Positions 1-13,129 of a stretch of 64,000 nucleotides of DNA are shown piece after piece (within the stretch, counting starts at the first letter, position 1; the number at the start of each line of letters is the position of its first letter). This stretch comes from Rhyzopertha dominica. Lineage: Eukaryota > Arthropoda > Insecta > Coleoptera > Bostrichidae. The DNA lies in NCBI GenBank assembly GCA_025024175.1, contig QCXZ01000042.1, positions 327,501-391,500 on the forward strand. Direction: 5' to 3'. The position numbers were made by a program, and so were the translations under genes. Under the pieces are notes generated by a model that made no database searches, was not told where the DNA came from, and saw nothing but the letters and a program-made list of their open reading frames with translations.

Positions 1-1832
1 CCCTGGTTTGATTCACAGATAATCAAATACTTACACGTTAAAATTAAGTTCTACAAACGTTTTCAAAAGTTAAAACACAATATTACTATGATATATTCAA
101 GTACTACAGATCTGAATTCAGTACTCTCATTTATATTGCCTACAAGAATTACGTGAGGGGAGCTGAAGAAAAGATTGTCGAGGATTCCAAACAATTCTGG
201 GCGTTTATACAAAACAAAAAGAGAAATTCAAGAATTCCTGGTTTTATGCAGTACGAGGATAGAGATCTATCTTCACCGGACTACTTTGGATCAGTTTTTG
301 ACGCTTCTTGATCTTTGGACACTTTGAGTAAGAATAATGTTTATTATTCTCAAATATTATAAATATACCACACATAACAGAGGATTTGGTGATGTCCGCT
401 TTGAAAAGATCTGAAAACGCGGTTACTGCTGGTCATGATGGCGTACCGAGCTTTGTTTTGAGGGACTGCGGGAGCTTTTGCTAAGCCATTAACAAAGTTA
501 ATTAATATTAGCTTGAGCAATTGCAGATTTCCCAGCATTTGAAAAAAGCCTGCGTGTGCCCCATATTTAAAAAAGGCGATCCTTCTTATATAGATAATTA
601 TAGACCTATATCTTTATTGTGCAATTTTGCCAAGATCTGTGAAACTGGTTGTAATTTACACTGATTTCCAAAAGTCCTACGACAAAATTGACCACGGCAT
701 TCTTCTTGACAAGTTGCATAGATTCGGCCTATCAAACTCACTACTGAAATTGTTTCGTTCGTATCTTACGGATAGATTTAACTTTGTGAGATATAGGAAT
801 TCTTATACCACTGAATTGTCGCCGTCCTCTGGAGTTCCTCAGGGGTCCAGTCTAGGCTCATTGTTGTTTTTGTTATTTATAAATGATGTGACTAATTGTT
901 TCACTACTGAGTGTCTCATGTTTGCCGACGATTTGAAGATTTGCATGGAGATTAACTCGGCCAAGGGCTGTAATAATCTGCAGGACATTAGTGCACTTGC
1001 GGAATGGTGCAAGCAAAACCGTTTATCGCTTAATATTGGAAAGTGTAGTGTGGTTAGTTATACTAGGTGTGCAACTCCGTTTAACTATCATTACAAATTA
1101 CAATATATGTGGCACTATTTTAAACCGTACCAGTACCATAAAGGACCTTGGAGTGACTTTTGACAGCAAGCTAGCGTTTACAGATCATATCAATAATATT
1201 GTTGCAAAATCGTATCGACTATATGGCTTTATATGTAAAAATAGTCGACATTTTAGTAATTCAAACACATTATATACATTATATTTTTCGCTAATTAGAT
1301 CTCGTTTGGAATATTGTTCAATTGTATGGAATTTATTGTGTCAGGTTCACCTAGATTGTCTGGAATATGTTGAGCGAAAGTTTTCTAAAATATTTGTGTT
1401 GCAGGGAGGATGGAGTCCATCCTCCCAGAGGTTGTGAGTAGTCGCTCCTGCTAACAAGATTCAATTTTATTTCTCTGAAAACTCGTCCACATATTCTAGC
1501 TGTAAAATTTTTGTGCAATATCGTTCGTGGTAAGACTGTTCATACCTGTTACAGAAGCTCAATTTTCACGTACCGCGCTTGCAAGCCAGGTGGTGTCAAA
1601 CTTTTTATTGTTGGCGAAGTTATACAAATACTATGTGCAGATCGCCAATTATTTTTATATGCGAATTAGTTAACTCTCTTCCGGTCGATTGTGATATCTA
1701 TTTCAATGATATGTCATGCAAGGATAGTTGATGCAGTGATGTAATGTCTTAACGTGTTGTATAATACGTGCAATGTTTGATCGGTTTCCTGTAATTGGGT
1801 CAATTCGCCTATTGGAAATAAATACAAATAAA
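1..1832 (+). mobile_element. Non-LTR retrotransposon (Jockey/CR1-like), RT region, broken, runs off the left edge
   Basis: Reverse-transcriptase part of a LINE. The first bases read PWFDSQIIK in the endonuclease-RT linker. RT landmarks follow in several frames: ACVCPIFKKGD and NYRPISLLC near 545-630, then a 178-codon frame (627-1163) with SYDKIDHGILL, GVPQGSSLGSLLF and the catalytic FADDLKI near 920. The reading then moves to another frame (991-1437) for the thumb and C-terminal part (SRLEYCSIVW). At least three frameshifts and several stops make it dead. The 3' end is probably the AAATAAATACAAATAAA tail near 1817-1832. It lies just upstream of a terminal host exon in the same orientation, so it probably sits in that gene's last intron. 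The clade is a judgement from motif style. Confidence 0.85.
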
Positions 1833-2002
1833 GTTATTAAAATTTTTCCAAACCAAAAAAAAACATTAAATAATTACATTTACAGTTTCAAATTTGATGT
1901 TTACCCATCATGTTAAGAAAAAGTTCCTAAAACGCAATTTATCTGAGCGTATCAAGTCCCAAATGATAGACAGAATTAATCTATTGATTTTGAATTTTTT
2001 AG

Positions 2003-2301
2003 GTCACCTATACATAAAAGTAGCAGCCTACGAGTACGACGTTAGGATAGCCAAACTCAAGAGCGATCGCTTCGAACCAACCATTAGCCTCAAAATCGAA
2101 CCAAAGTCAGCCACTCTATTGGCGAGGGTAAATCGACACAACTTGGACAAAGTCAAAGTGGTAATCACTTTGATAGGCAAAAACTTGCTGGCGGCGAAGC
2201 AAACACTAGGCCAAATAGTGATCGATGACAGTTGTGATATTTGGAAGGAAGTGATGGAGATGCCATCAAATTCGGTTACTCGGATGATAGACTTAGAATA
2301 G
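2003..2301 (+). CDS. Terminal exon of a C2-domain (synaptotagmin-like) protein
   Basis: A good acceptor (T-rich tract then AG at 2001-2002) opens a frame of about 99 codons ending in TAG at 2299-2301. The residues match the second half of a C2 domain: LYIKVAAYEYDV, VKVVITLIGKNLLAAKQTLG, IVIDDSCDIWKEVMEMP and SVTRMIDL. The last part resembles the W..M...P...V..W..L end of synaptotagmin C2B domains. C2 domains bind membrane phospholipids, often with calcium. The acidic calcium-loop residues are not obvious here, so calcium binding is uncertain. The upstream exons are outside the window, behind the LINE at 1-1832. An ATG at 1894 in the same frame lies before the acceptor and is probably intronic. 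Alternative: another C2 family such as ferlin or RIMS. Confidence 0.6.
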
Positions 2302-2445
2302 AAATGGAATCTTTATTTAAATACTAATTACTGTTTTCGAAATGGTTAATTCTTATCGTATTGTAAACTAAAAATGTAATACCAAAGATAAATAATACAA
2401 TAATGTATATAAAACACATTGCTGATATACAATTATATTACTATA

Positions 2446-4091
2446 CATGGGCGTATCGAGGGGGGCAGGAAGGGGGCAGCTGCCCCACCCTGGTCCTGGA
2501 CTGCCAACTCTAGGCCCTTCCCACCTGCCATACTTTTAGCTGGTTAATTAAGTTTCCAAGCTTATCTTGGTCAGGAGTCATACCACAATTTCTACTTTTT
2601 TCAGCTCTTCTAATGTGATTGTTCAACTATGCATGATTGTGTAATATGGAATACACAGAATCAGTCATATATTTGTATTTGGCGGTAACTTCAACCTTCT
2701 TCGTTACGAATTTCTAAATTCGCGTTACATTTTAACAATTCATACAGAGAAATAAAAAAAACTTAAAAAAATTTAAGTTATTTCGAGCAAAAATCCATCC
2801 GAACTAAGAGTTATGAAAGTCTATTTAATATAAGTTTTACGAATCCAGTAGCATTATAAGCACGAATTAAAAGCCGGTGTGCTGTTAAAATGTCAGTATA
2901 CAAAAGTCTTTTGAAAATCCGATTAAATATATTTCAGCGTATTTAAATGAGCTTTAATTTGGTTTGGGTATTTTTGTGAGCAGTGCACTGGCGGACTACG
3001 TAGGTTGGCTTAACTAAAAAAATAATAGCTAAACGAAAATGTGATAATCAAATAAACCCAAATGCTCAATCTAAAAAAAGATTGTAATTCTGTACGTAGT
3101 TTATGAACATAGCATGTCATGTATAATTTTATGCAAGTACCTAATTCTGATTTTACATAGTACTCATAATATGTACAAAATCGTTGTCAAACGTTGAGAT
3201 TTATATGTTATTATTTTACTCATGTGTTGCAGTGTCTGGTTATTATCTAGCATTGATATACTCGATTCAAAAGCATTATTTTCGATTTATGCCCTGGTCA
3301 TTATTTTAGCCAGAGACCAAAATGAAGTACTTTTTTGAATAAAATTAGATGTACGAATAAAAATTGTTAGAGATAAAACGACCACTAATTTAATGCTGAT
3401 TAGGAGTGTTTGGCCAGCTGACGCATAATGCTGGGGCTTATAACTTGTATTTTTAAGTTTAACTAAGATTAACTAAGTCAGCAGCTTTAAATCATTACAG
3501 TGTTAGTTATTGTTTCACGACCAGGTTGTTTCCTCATTCTGAGTTTTGATAATTTTTTATCTTTATGAGCTTCCTAATCACTCCTAACTTAAATTTCAAG
3601 TGTAAAAAGTTGAAACTAACTACAAGCGCATCGGTTAATTCATTAGTCTTTGATATGTGTGAATGCCAAATCATAAAAAGTTGCCCTATTAGTAGATGCT
3701 CAAGGTGAAAGTTATCTTTCTTTAGTACTTCATTTAACATTACTATACATTATGATGTGGATCACGGATCTTTATTCTTTCAAATAAAATGTATCAACTT
3801 ATCTTTTGTTAAACGTGATAGAGATGCAACTGAATGCGCTAGATATAGAATTAGGAATAAACGACCTTTGTATGATCAGTGTATATGAAAAACATAAAAA
3901 ATTTGGGTCTTCACGGAAGTTGTTTCAAGTCACCTTGCAGAAAAGCAACGAAGATTATTCTTGGAATAAATACTTCATTAATTGCTTGGGTACATAATCC
4001 GATAAAGATACATTTTTATTTATGTTGAATTATTCACTAACAGAAATTCCTGCTTTGCGCCCCCTTAGACCAAAAGCTGGGTACGCCCATG
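2446..4091. mobile_element. hAT-like element with 8-bp target-site duplication
   Basis: The left end CATGGGCGTATCGAG is inverted at the right end (CTGGGTACGCCCATG). Both ends are flanked by TTACTATA (2438-2445 and 4092-4099), an 8-bp direct duplication as made by hAT transposases. The subterminal regions are rich in GGGGGCA on the left and GCGCCCCC on the right. No transposase domain was recognised in the 1.65-kb body, whose frames are all short, so it is either non-autonomous or a highly decayed copy. The perfect duplication says the insertion itself is well preserved. Confidence 0.8.
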
Positions 4092-4099
4092 TTACTATA

Positions 4100-6282
4100 T
4101 ATACTATACTACTACTGCAAAATATAGAGTAAATCCCAAATACAACGTAATATATTCGAAACAACTTACTGTCCAAATAAAGCGAAGAAACTATTATAAT
4201 ATTGAAATAAATAGTTTCTCGGTTTTTAAACCTAAAATTAATTCTGTAACCAAACTACCAGCATTATGAGTTGAATTAACATAAAATATCACTTAAAACC
4301 AAAACGGTATCTACCCTTGATCCTTTGCTACTAAGTAAGGTGTTCAGCGCCTAATTTTCAATTATAATGATATATCGCAATTCATTGTTCTGTCAACGCA
4401 ATTTCGAACAAGAGTATGTCCATCTTAGGAACAATAACATCAGCTATTTTAAGCGTTGCTTAATAATTGTAACGAGCTTATGAAAAGGTAATGTGGTTGT
4501 TAACGTCAGTTATAAAAACCCATATTAGGCAATGCGAAAGGCGAAGTGTTTGGCGTGCTGTATACTCAACAGTTGAAAATGAATTTTTTCAGCTATTATT
4601 TTACAACAAAATGGCTATTCCTATAGCTAAATCGTTCAAACGATATATAATAGTTTGTTAGGGGTCAACAGACTTCTCTAAAAGAAAATATACGTCCCTT
4701 TGAAAAGAACAAGTTCGTTGGACTCTAGAGGCCAAAGTAATCATTTGCAATTTAATATTTATGAAATGAAGTAACAATACATATACGAATTAGTTTTGGA
4801 TGGTCGGTAACAACGTGATGAAATCGGCAATGATTTTGCAAATTTATTATCTTAACTCTTATAGACTAGAGTCGTCTCCGATAATAAAAGCGTTATACAG
4901 TTAAATGAATTCGAAAAATAATACCAAATATTTGTAAAAATGTAAAAAATTTAGAACCATATAAAAATAGGATTGTAAAGAACAGTAGTATGTTTTACAA
5001 GTCATCTTGGTATTAGTAAACCCTACATTATGTGTGTTTATTAAATAATTGTTTCCTTTTTGTTGTTGTTAATAATTTCATTGCCTATTTGCTAACTGCT
5101 AAAATAGACCATCCTCAAAATTGATTAAGGACGTTTATAATATATAATATAAACTCCCAATACATATAGTACTACTCCCTGGAAATTAAGGAAGCTTACA
5201 GTAACGCTAGTTTTTGCAAGAGTACTTCGAAATCAAAAAATTGTACTTAAAAGTTTTTAGGCATCGTCGTCCATTAAAAAATAATTGTTGTATACTGGTA
5301 AATATCTCCGTTTTTGTAAATAATATAAAACTGTTTTGTAGTGTCATCAAACACTCAAACAGGACACAATCGTACATAGTCCACAAGTTACTGTTAATTA
5401 TTACTGTAAAGTTTTACCTTAAACATTTAATGATTAACTGCTAAACGCCATCTATACTGCATTTTAAAAATAATAAGCGTAACTATATAATATGCAAAAA
5501 TGGTTAAACAACGTATGTATGACAAAACACAAAACATACAGAACCTTCTTTTTGAGGGTTAGTTCTGAAACAATGGAAACGAAACTGGCTATTGTATTGG
5601 GTTGTTCCACATGACCGAATGCATGCATAGCAGCCAAGCTGGACCTCAGACTGAGTCGAACTTGATTGTGGATCAAGTTTTAGAATCGAAGGTATGCATT
5701 TTGCCACTGGCGTAACTGCTGAAATCTACACAATGGAGCAGCGAAGAGTTTTACTATTATCTACGAGTACTTGCAATCAAGTCTATAATTCTACGAGTGC
5801 TTTCATTTCTTCGAAGCTGTAATAATGTTTTTTGGGTGACTGTATTTAACTAATTGCCACACGTGTTTTTAATTATGTTAACTCAACGTACCTGTCTTCA
5901 AGTCCAGTAAATTTAATGGGATAGTAGTCTCAAGTGATTGGAATTTGATATATACTTTTCCTCATTCAAATATCTGTACAAAATGATAAATGACAAACTG
6001 TTTAAAACGGAAATTGATAAGATAAACTGTAAGCACCCTTCAAATCTTGTACCAAATATATTGTATTAAATTTTATACAATAATTGCACATGTCTTTAGT
6101 AACTATTCGTTAAGAGAAACTCCGAAAATGATGTTAGCAAGTACATCCCACATTGACTTGTTGCATAAGTTTAACCAAATTCTAATTTCAGTAAGTCATG
6201 GGTCATGCTTAACATCATTAATAAACACACCTACTAATGTACAAAAAATATCATATCTATTAGAAATTTTATTATATTACCT
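4100..6282. other. AT-rich intergenic tract, no feature recognised
   Basis: Short unsupported frames only. No RT, transposase or conserved exon could be read on either strand. Confidence 0.5.
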
Positions 6283-6380
6283 GCCAGAGTTGGAAGTATT
6301 TAGTGCATTGAAATACTAGAAAGTATTTAAATACACAAAGTATTTAAAATACTTTTAAAATATTTAAATACTTACGTTTT
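6283..6380. repeat. Repeated AGTATTT/AAATACT block, possible hAT terminus
   Basis: After CAGAGTTGGAAGTATTT the sequence repeats AGTATTT and its complement AAATACT at least six times. Such subterminal arrays are seen at ends of some hAT elements. No partner end or duplication was found, so the assignment is weak. Confidence 0.3.
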
Positions 6381-7204
6381 GGTATACTCTATATTGACAA
6401 TGTATTGCCACAAGGCAGTGACTGATAAACTCTTCTCATTTACATGTTTAAAGTATTAAAAATGCTAAATGTGTCATGATAATGTTAACGCAAGTCCATA
6501 TAACCCCTTTGGCAAACTACGCCCCTGACTAGGGCGCCACAAGAGAAACAGGTGCGATTTTTTTTCAGGTCATAATAGAGCTAATAGAATGCTCGTAAAA
6601 TCCCATTCAGCATAGCGTGCAAAAAAATCCTAAGTACCTTCTTTCAAATGGCATAATAGGTGATGACAGCTGCATCGATATACGATGCATTTGCGGTCAA
6701 CAGAAAAAAATGTAACTGCTTTGCACTTGATTTAAGAGGCCATTGTGGCGTGCAGAAAAAAGTCAAAGGGCAGCCGCAAGTAGTAAGCGAATCTGGAATT
6801 TTTGTAGATTTTGTAGATGACATAGTTTTGTTAATATGAGCCGTGTCCCATTTCAATTGGCCCATCACCAGAATTATTAAAATTTCTTAAAAATTTTAAA
6901 CAAAATCGTTTCTTGGAGTTTGTTTTTATTATAAATAGCTTCTCTAAATTATGGTCTATTAATTTTTACGCAGAATTGAACTTTTCTCAATAATCAAAAT
7001 TGTATAGTAAAAAAAATACCAACTATTTAGGCCGAACCCTAGTTTCTATCTATATTGTTTGCGGAAGTTTGCATACAGGTGAATGTAACATTTGAGGTGG
7101 CTGTGCAATTTCGCGTAACTAAGAGATATTGTTTACTTGACAGCAGACGCCAAAAGCATTTTGGGAAGTTTTAATTATAGAATTTTGTATTGAAGAATTA
7201 AAAA

Positions 7205-7841
7205 ATGACTAGAGGAAAAGTTATTGATCCGAACATTCGTTCAATTATTATTCGTTTATATAAATCTGGCAGATCTATTGCAGAAATTGGACAGTTGTTG
7301 GGGTTGTCAAGATACAGTGTTCGCACTTACTGATACTGATTGAAGGGCGTTGAAACGAATAATTAAACAGAATAGGAGGACAACCTACGGTCAACTAAGC
7401 ACACTTTGGAGTGATGCTGTAGGGAGACATGTTTCAAGATCCACCTGTCATCGGGAAGCACAAAGATTGGGTTTTGGAATTTACAAGGTAAAAATCTTTT
7501 GTCTTTAACTTTTGAAATGTCTTTAACAAAAATGTGTTTTTATTGTCTAGGCCAAGGAAAAGCCACTGTTAACAACGCAACAAAGGAAAAATCGGTTGAA
7601 GTGGGCAAAAGAACATAGAACTTGGAGTCCTGAACAATGGAACAGTGTGCACTGGAGCGACGAGCCTGCGACAGTCGCAGCAGAGTTATTCGGCAAAAAA
7701 ATGAAATTTTATCATCCAGATTGTCTGAAGAGAAAAGTTAAATTTCCAGCATCTATTATGGTGTGGGGATCAATGTCTGCAAGAGGAGTAGGATAATTAC
7801 ATTTCATTGAGGGCATTGTGAACACCGAAAAATATCTTAAG

Positions 7842-7845
<4 letters not shown>
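7205..7845 (+). pseudogene. Tc1-like transposase, intron-containing, broken and truncated
   Basis: ATG at 7205 opens MTRGKVIDPNIRSIIIRLYK and a helix-turn-helix (SIAEIGQLLGLSRYSV), then stops after RTY. After a frame change it continues as ALKRIIKQNRRTTYGQL through REAQRLGFGIYK, up to AAG|GTAAAA at 7487. A 63-bp segment (7488-7550, GT...AG, ending in TTGTCTAG) interrupts it in phase 0. The reading resumes as AKEKPLLTTQQRKNRLKWAKEH, WNSVHWSDE (first catalytic Asp context), FPASIMVWGSMSARGVG, a stop, and HFIEGIVNTEKYL. The copy ends in the (AT)n tract, so the second and third catalytic acids are missing. Tc1 transposases catalyse cut-and-paste transposition at TA. This copy is dead. Confidence 0.85.

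Positions 7846-7887
<42 letters not shown>
7845..7887. repeat. (AT)n microsatellite
   Basis: About 21 AT units directly truncating the Tc1-like pseudogene. Confidence 0.95.
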
Positions 7888-7888
<1 letters not shown>

Positions 7889-8300
7889 TTATAAACAGTA
7901 CGTTAATAAGCCCTAGATATAAACAGATCGCTGATGCGCCCGCCATTTCCCGGGCAGATAAAGGAGTATACTGTAGCTTATCTCATTGATTTAGTATGTT
8001 AACCCATAGAGGGGCTTGTACAGGGGTAAGTTATAACATGGTCTAAGCTCTAAAAGTAGTAACAGATCGCTATGGAGCCCGAAAATATATTAATGTGACT
8101 TTGTAAAGCCTTTTGTATATAAGAAAGGATTAACCGTTCACTGTTTAGCCCAACACCGTTGCCAAATCAGAACTACAGTCAGAACGCATAGATTGTATTT
8201 TATTATATTTCAACGAATAAATTAACCTGCGCGCAAGTGTATATCGAGCGGGCTAACCGAGGTTCAATGAAACTAAATATGAAAATGGGATAAACTTCAA
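7888..8300 (+). repeat. Possible solo LTR or other promoter-bearing repeat
   Basis: GC content rises here. AACAGATCGCT...CCCG occurs twice (about 7923 and 8061), there is a TATA-like GTATATAAGAAAG near 8116, and an AATAAA near 8215. This order (upstream repeats, TATA, poly-A signal) fits an LTR. No target duplication, second LTR or internal protein was seen. Confidence 0.3.
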
Positions 8301-9162
8301 ATCGGTCTGAAAAATAAATAGTTTTCAAGACTGCATGCTCTCAGAAAGGTATATTTAGGCTAATAGCCTAACGTTAGCATGCTACAGAGTGATTACTTAA
8401 AACTGGTAACATTCGTCATTAGAGATAGAAAATAGTAGTAGTCCTGCAAAATACTTTTCTCACAAAGAATCATCAATGTGTATGATCTATATTTAAACAT
8501 TAATTGTTTTGCTAATGGAAAATATTTGTAGGTATGCTTTAAATTTTTATCGTACGTGAATAAAAATTGGCAAATCTAATTTACTTACATAACTAAAACC
8601 ATATCTTAAACAATATTGCAACATGTACAATACAATTAGAATATATCATTATTAATGTTACATATGTCCTTACAAAACACTCTTATCTATTCGTATATGA
8701 TTAACGCATAATGGCTGAAGTTCGCAACAACAGTTGTAATAGCACCGAATAATTATTAATGTGGTACATTCAGCTGCAGGATATGGACAAATTGAAATTA
8801 CCTATAAGTGTAATTAAACAAATTCAAAATTTTTCCGAGGGGCATAAAGGCAGCTAATACATCGTTTATGGTTTCAAGTAGCTTATTTTGTCGCTCTTTT
8901 GATGACTAACAGCTTTGACCAAATGTTAGTTATCTATTTGTTAATGTTTTTTTCCAAATAGGTAAGCAAAGAATTTCTAACATATTTATACAATTTTGTA
9001 ATAATTCAGGTAGCTTCAGGGAAATTAGAAAATTTCTAGCTCAAAATTTTGAGAAAAATAATAGGTACCTACTGATTTACCTAAAGTAATCGAACTCTCT
9101 CCAAAATGCTTCCAACATTTTGTAATAGCTTATACAATTTTTCATAATTTTTTTTATTAATG
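8301..9162. other. Intergenic tract, nothing recognised
   Basis: AT-rich and without a convincing frame, repeat boundary or RNA gene. Confidence 0.5.
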
Positions 9163-10220
9163 CAGGGTGTTTTAAAAAGCACAGCCAATCTTTTGACTTG
9201 GTATAATATCTAACGAATTTTGGGCCGATTCAGCTACTATCATTTATATACAACAGTGTACCATTATTAACTTATAGGTTATAATTTATAGCCCTTCAAA
9301 GTTGTGTTACATGACTAGGTTTTTTCTAAAAACTTTCCAACCGCTGGCGCAAATGTATCGAATTTTTTTAATATTAGTTGCTAACATCAAAAGATACATC
9401 TTATAAGTAAAAGTATGATTTTCATCTTCTTACACATTTTTGACTGCTACTACCGTTTTCGAGTAAAATTGCAAAAACCAACTACACGATTGCATAAAAA
9501 TTAGAAATTTGCCAGTTACTTAAGTGTAGTTCACACAAAAGTTGAGGTTGGCATTTCATGAGTTAATTTGACATTTACATTGCCTTTGAAAATCGTATAG
9601 GAAAAACAATCGAATTATTGGTTTCTCCAGCAGAAAATCAGGAAGCTGCATAAGTTCACGTATTTTACATTGATCTGTTGGGAAAACCTATAATTCAATA
9701 GTTTTACCTATACGATTTTCAAAGCTAATGTAAACGTCCAATTAATTCATGAAATGACACCCGAAATTTTTATGCGCATTTAATTAACTGATAGATTTAA
9801 ACTTTTTATGCAATCAAACAGTTGGTATTTGCAATTTCACACGAAAACGGCAGTAACAATGTAAAATTTGTAAGAGAACAAAAAGTTTGGAATAAAGCAA
9901 CCTATCATTAATGTGAGATAATAACTTCAAAGAATGACAGACAAAAAATATGTGGACTATAAGTGAATCAGTGTCTTGGTTTACCCCCTTGTATTTACAA
10001 GAAAATCATACTTGTAGTTATAAAATCTTTTAATATTCGTAATTGATATCCAACAGCGGTTGGAAGGTCATTACCAAAAAACCTACTCATGTAACACAAC
10101 TATGAAGGGCTATAACTTTTTAATGGTGCACTTGTACATAGATAAAAGTGATTGAATCGGCCTAGAATTCGTCAGAGATTGCTCAGTTAAGAGATTGGGC
10201 GCACTTTTAAAAACACCCTG
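9163..10220. mobile_element. Foldback element with about 0.45-0.5 kb inverted arms, CAGGGTGTTTT ends
   Basis: The left end CAGGGTGTTTTAAAAAGC is inverted at the right end (...AAAACACCCTG, followed by TA). The complementarity continues inward nearly to the middle: GCCCTTCAAAGTTGTGTTACAT on the left pairs with ATGTAACACAACTATGAAGGGC on the right, and TTGAAAATCGTATAGG (about 9583) pairs with CCTATACGATTTTCAA (about 9710). The loop is only about 70 bp, near 9625-9695. No protein is encoded. The flanks suggest a TA target site, with TG on the left. Confidence 0.85.
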
Positions 10221-11896
10221 TATAACCCGAGACAATTATCAGGTGCCCTGGTAAAATACACACTGGATGTGTGAACGACTTTATTTAGTATATTCTTGGA
10301 ACAGCCTTCACCAACTTGCAGCACGTCTCCGTATTTATAAAAGAACTTAGTTTTCTTCACAGCTTTTACTAGTTGAAACTGCATTATTAAATATCTATAA
10401 TGAATAATATTGCACATAAACATCTCTAGATATAAAATATCTGGCTTTCGCCAAGAAAAAGCGGGAAACTCTGTTCAGAAAACGGCTAACCAATCAAAAT
10501 GCAATTTTAGGTTGTGCATGTGTACCTAGAACACGTTCTTTCCCACAGGCCGCTGGCGTCAATAACCTATACGGCGATCAAGAGACTTGAATGTATAGTT
10601 GCGGTAAAAAATATTTATTTTATTGCATCTTCTTAAGGTAAATGTAAAATATATAAAAATATATTATTATTTAATCCCGTTAATCATAGACAATGACTTT
10701 GATTACTCTTGATTTTGACATAAACACAAATTGTCTTACGACGCTTATATTTGTAATGACGCTTATAGAGACCGCTTATACAGCATGTTAAACTTTTTTA
10801 CAGTAACGCCAATTTCCATTTTTCAAGCCTCTCTGTATGCTTTAGCAGTCTGAGTATGTGCAGACTCTAAAAATTCACTTTTAGCGTTACATAATAGTTT
10901 AGGGTACTGCACAGGGACACGTACAACAAAATAATAAATAATGTCACCCCGTGGTGTTTAGGGTGCGCGCTGCTTGCGTTGCTGTAGATTAGTACCCGAA
11001 ACAGAAATTGGGACAAAGCCAGGAGTAATACGACTTAGGTCGTTTTAACAACAATTTATTAACAATAGGTATATAAAGTAAGTAATAGAACATTAATAAA
11101 GGCAAAAGCAATTAAACGAACATTGTTTTTGAATCTAATTATTAGACTGATCTATGATTGAATATTTGCATACGTCACATAGATCGTACGACGCGTAAAC
11201 TGAATAATAAGTTGAATAGAAGTAAATTTGGAAGAAATTCTCTGTCTGACAATAAATACCGCATGATTCAAAGGTACACCGTACAAAAAAAATGTATTCT
11301 TTTGTGTACACCTTGTTTATCTAAGCTGTTTTCTATAAACAATTGTTTGTATATGAGAATATTTAGTGTTACTTCTGCTTTAGTTTTAGTAATACTGTTT
11401 GCATGTTATAAGTGAGTTTTATGTTTCGATACTTTTATACTCATGAACTGGAATAAACTATTAAGCGAACTTACTCACTTCTATTTGCCTGTATTTTCAC
11501 TCTATACTTTCACTAAATCATATCAAGAAATAAAAGAAAAATTTATTATAAGAGCTTTTTTCTGCAATAAATTCTTTTGTGGTCTATTAAATATTCCAGC
11601 TTAAAATTTCTTTCTTCACTGCTGTTGGAGAACGCCAAACAATATTAGTCGCACACTATTTTTTTTTTACTACATCAATTAACATTTATATACACAGCTA
11701 GTACATAAATTATGCCATGTTGAGCCCATCTCAGTGCTAAGAAACTTCAAACGTGCATGAAAATAATTTGTACAGTGTTGTCACATGTCGGGCCACACAG
11801 CGTCGCAATAGTATTTTGTAAACAACGTGTATATAAAAGATACAGAAAGCGCCCCCTTGAGCCCGGTTTGGTGAACTATTCCGTATGAATTGCACT
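10221..11896. other. Intergenic tract, nothing recognised
   Basis: Slightly more GC near 10890-11040, but no protein or RNA gene could be read there. The frame at 11158-11415 has no recognisable domain. Confidence 0.5.
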
Positions 11897-12082
11897 TATA
11901 GACCGGTCATTGTTGAGCCCCCCCAAAAATTTGTTTAAAGACTGCTTTTGACATCAGTTATCGAATAGAGCTTATATACAGTGCCATACGCTAATGAGCC
12001 CGACCCTGGGTTCGATAGCGTCATTTTGGGCTCAACAAGATACCATAAGCTTGGGAATCGGGCTAACTAATGACCATCTATA
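11897..12082. mobile_element. Small MITE with imperfect terminal inverted repeats
   Basis: TATAGACCGGTCATTGTTGA at the left is inverted at the right as TCATTAGTTAGCCC ending in ATCTATA. A GAGCCCG...TGGGCTCA pair lies inside. About 186 bp and no coding capacity. The (TA)n tract that follows hides the right target site. Confidence 0.55.
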
Positions 12083-12109
12083 TGTCTATATATATATATA
12101 TATATATAA
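12083..12109. repeat. (TA)n microsatellite
   Basis: About ten TA units next to the right end of the small MITE. Confidence 0.85.
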
Positions 12110-13129
12110 ATAAGTATAAGAATCAATAGACAAAATAGAAAGCAAACCGTAAAAAGATATTATTATTTCTACAGGTTAAATAATTTTGACTTGTAACGTC
12201 CATGGAACAACATCATTTTACTGGCAATCACAGGTATATCTAGTGATATAGCCTATAATAGCATCTTGAAGTTGAAGCGTTGCAATTACCTCATAAGTTT
12301 GACCTATACTGTTACTGGTGTGGAGTGGTTATTACCACTTTACAAAAAAGATATACAGAAAACTACATGTGCGTTGATAGAACCGTTTAAATAAAATCCT
12401 TTGTTTGTTTGTTGTTGCTTTCAGGTATTTTTTAATCTACCATTGTTTAAAAATTATCCCTGACGTTATTTCGAATGTTGGTTTCTATAAAATCAGTCTG
12501 AGGCTGTTTGCTTTTATTTTTCTTGCCATCTAAGGAATAAAAACTTATAAACCAAATACTTTTGTATATAAAAAACATAACTGAAATCGAAGTTTGTAAA
12601 TGGGATGTGTATGTACCTAATAATTTAATCTTTTTGCTACGTTCCACCCCTTTGACCCCTTGCAAATTTTACATTTAACAGTCAAGGTCTCTAGCATTCT
12701 TATCATTTTTAATGGTGTGCATTTAGTTACATAGAACTTCGGAACAAGGCAGTACAATAAAACGTATAAACAATAAACTATAAAAGAAATGTAACAGTTT
12801 TAGGGTTGTTAACTCCATATCTTCTTTTAGAAGGGCGTACAAGACCAGAATTGCTACTTATAGCGCCGGATCTCTATTAATTGTCTAATTTGACTCCTTT
12901 ATGTATCAGTAGTAGATTACAGCAGTTCTGTATGGAATATGTTTACATTAAAATCATAATTAATGATGAGAACAGAGTTAGATAAAGTACACCGCCCGTA
13001 TAAACTTCCGCTTTAGGTGAAGAATCTACACACTTGTCACCAAAAATAATAATTTTCAAAGGGGAATCACCTGGGGATCTACCTCTAGACTTCCACTTCC
13101 GAAGCTAACCACGTCATTGGCATTTGCCG
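12110..13129. other. Intergenic tract upstream of the protease gene, nothing recognised
   Basis: AT-rich, with no convincing exon on either strand. Confidence 0.5.

Noticed and set aside
1894..2002. In-frame ATG extension before the C2 exon
   Set aside because: A strong acceptor at 2001-2002 and loss of C2 likeness upstream make it intron sequence.
5464..5707. Two overlapping minus-strand frames of about 70 codons
   Set aside because: Length expected by chance in AT-rich sequence and no recognisable motif.
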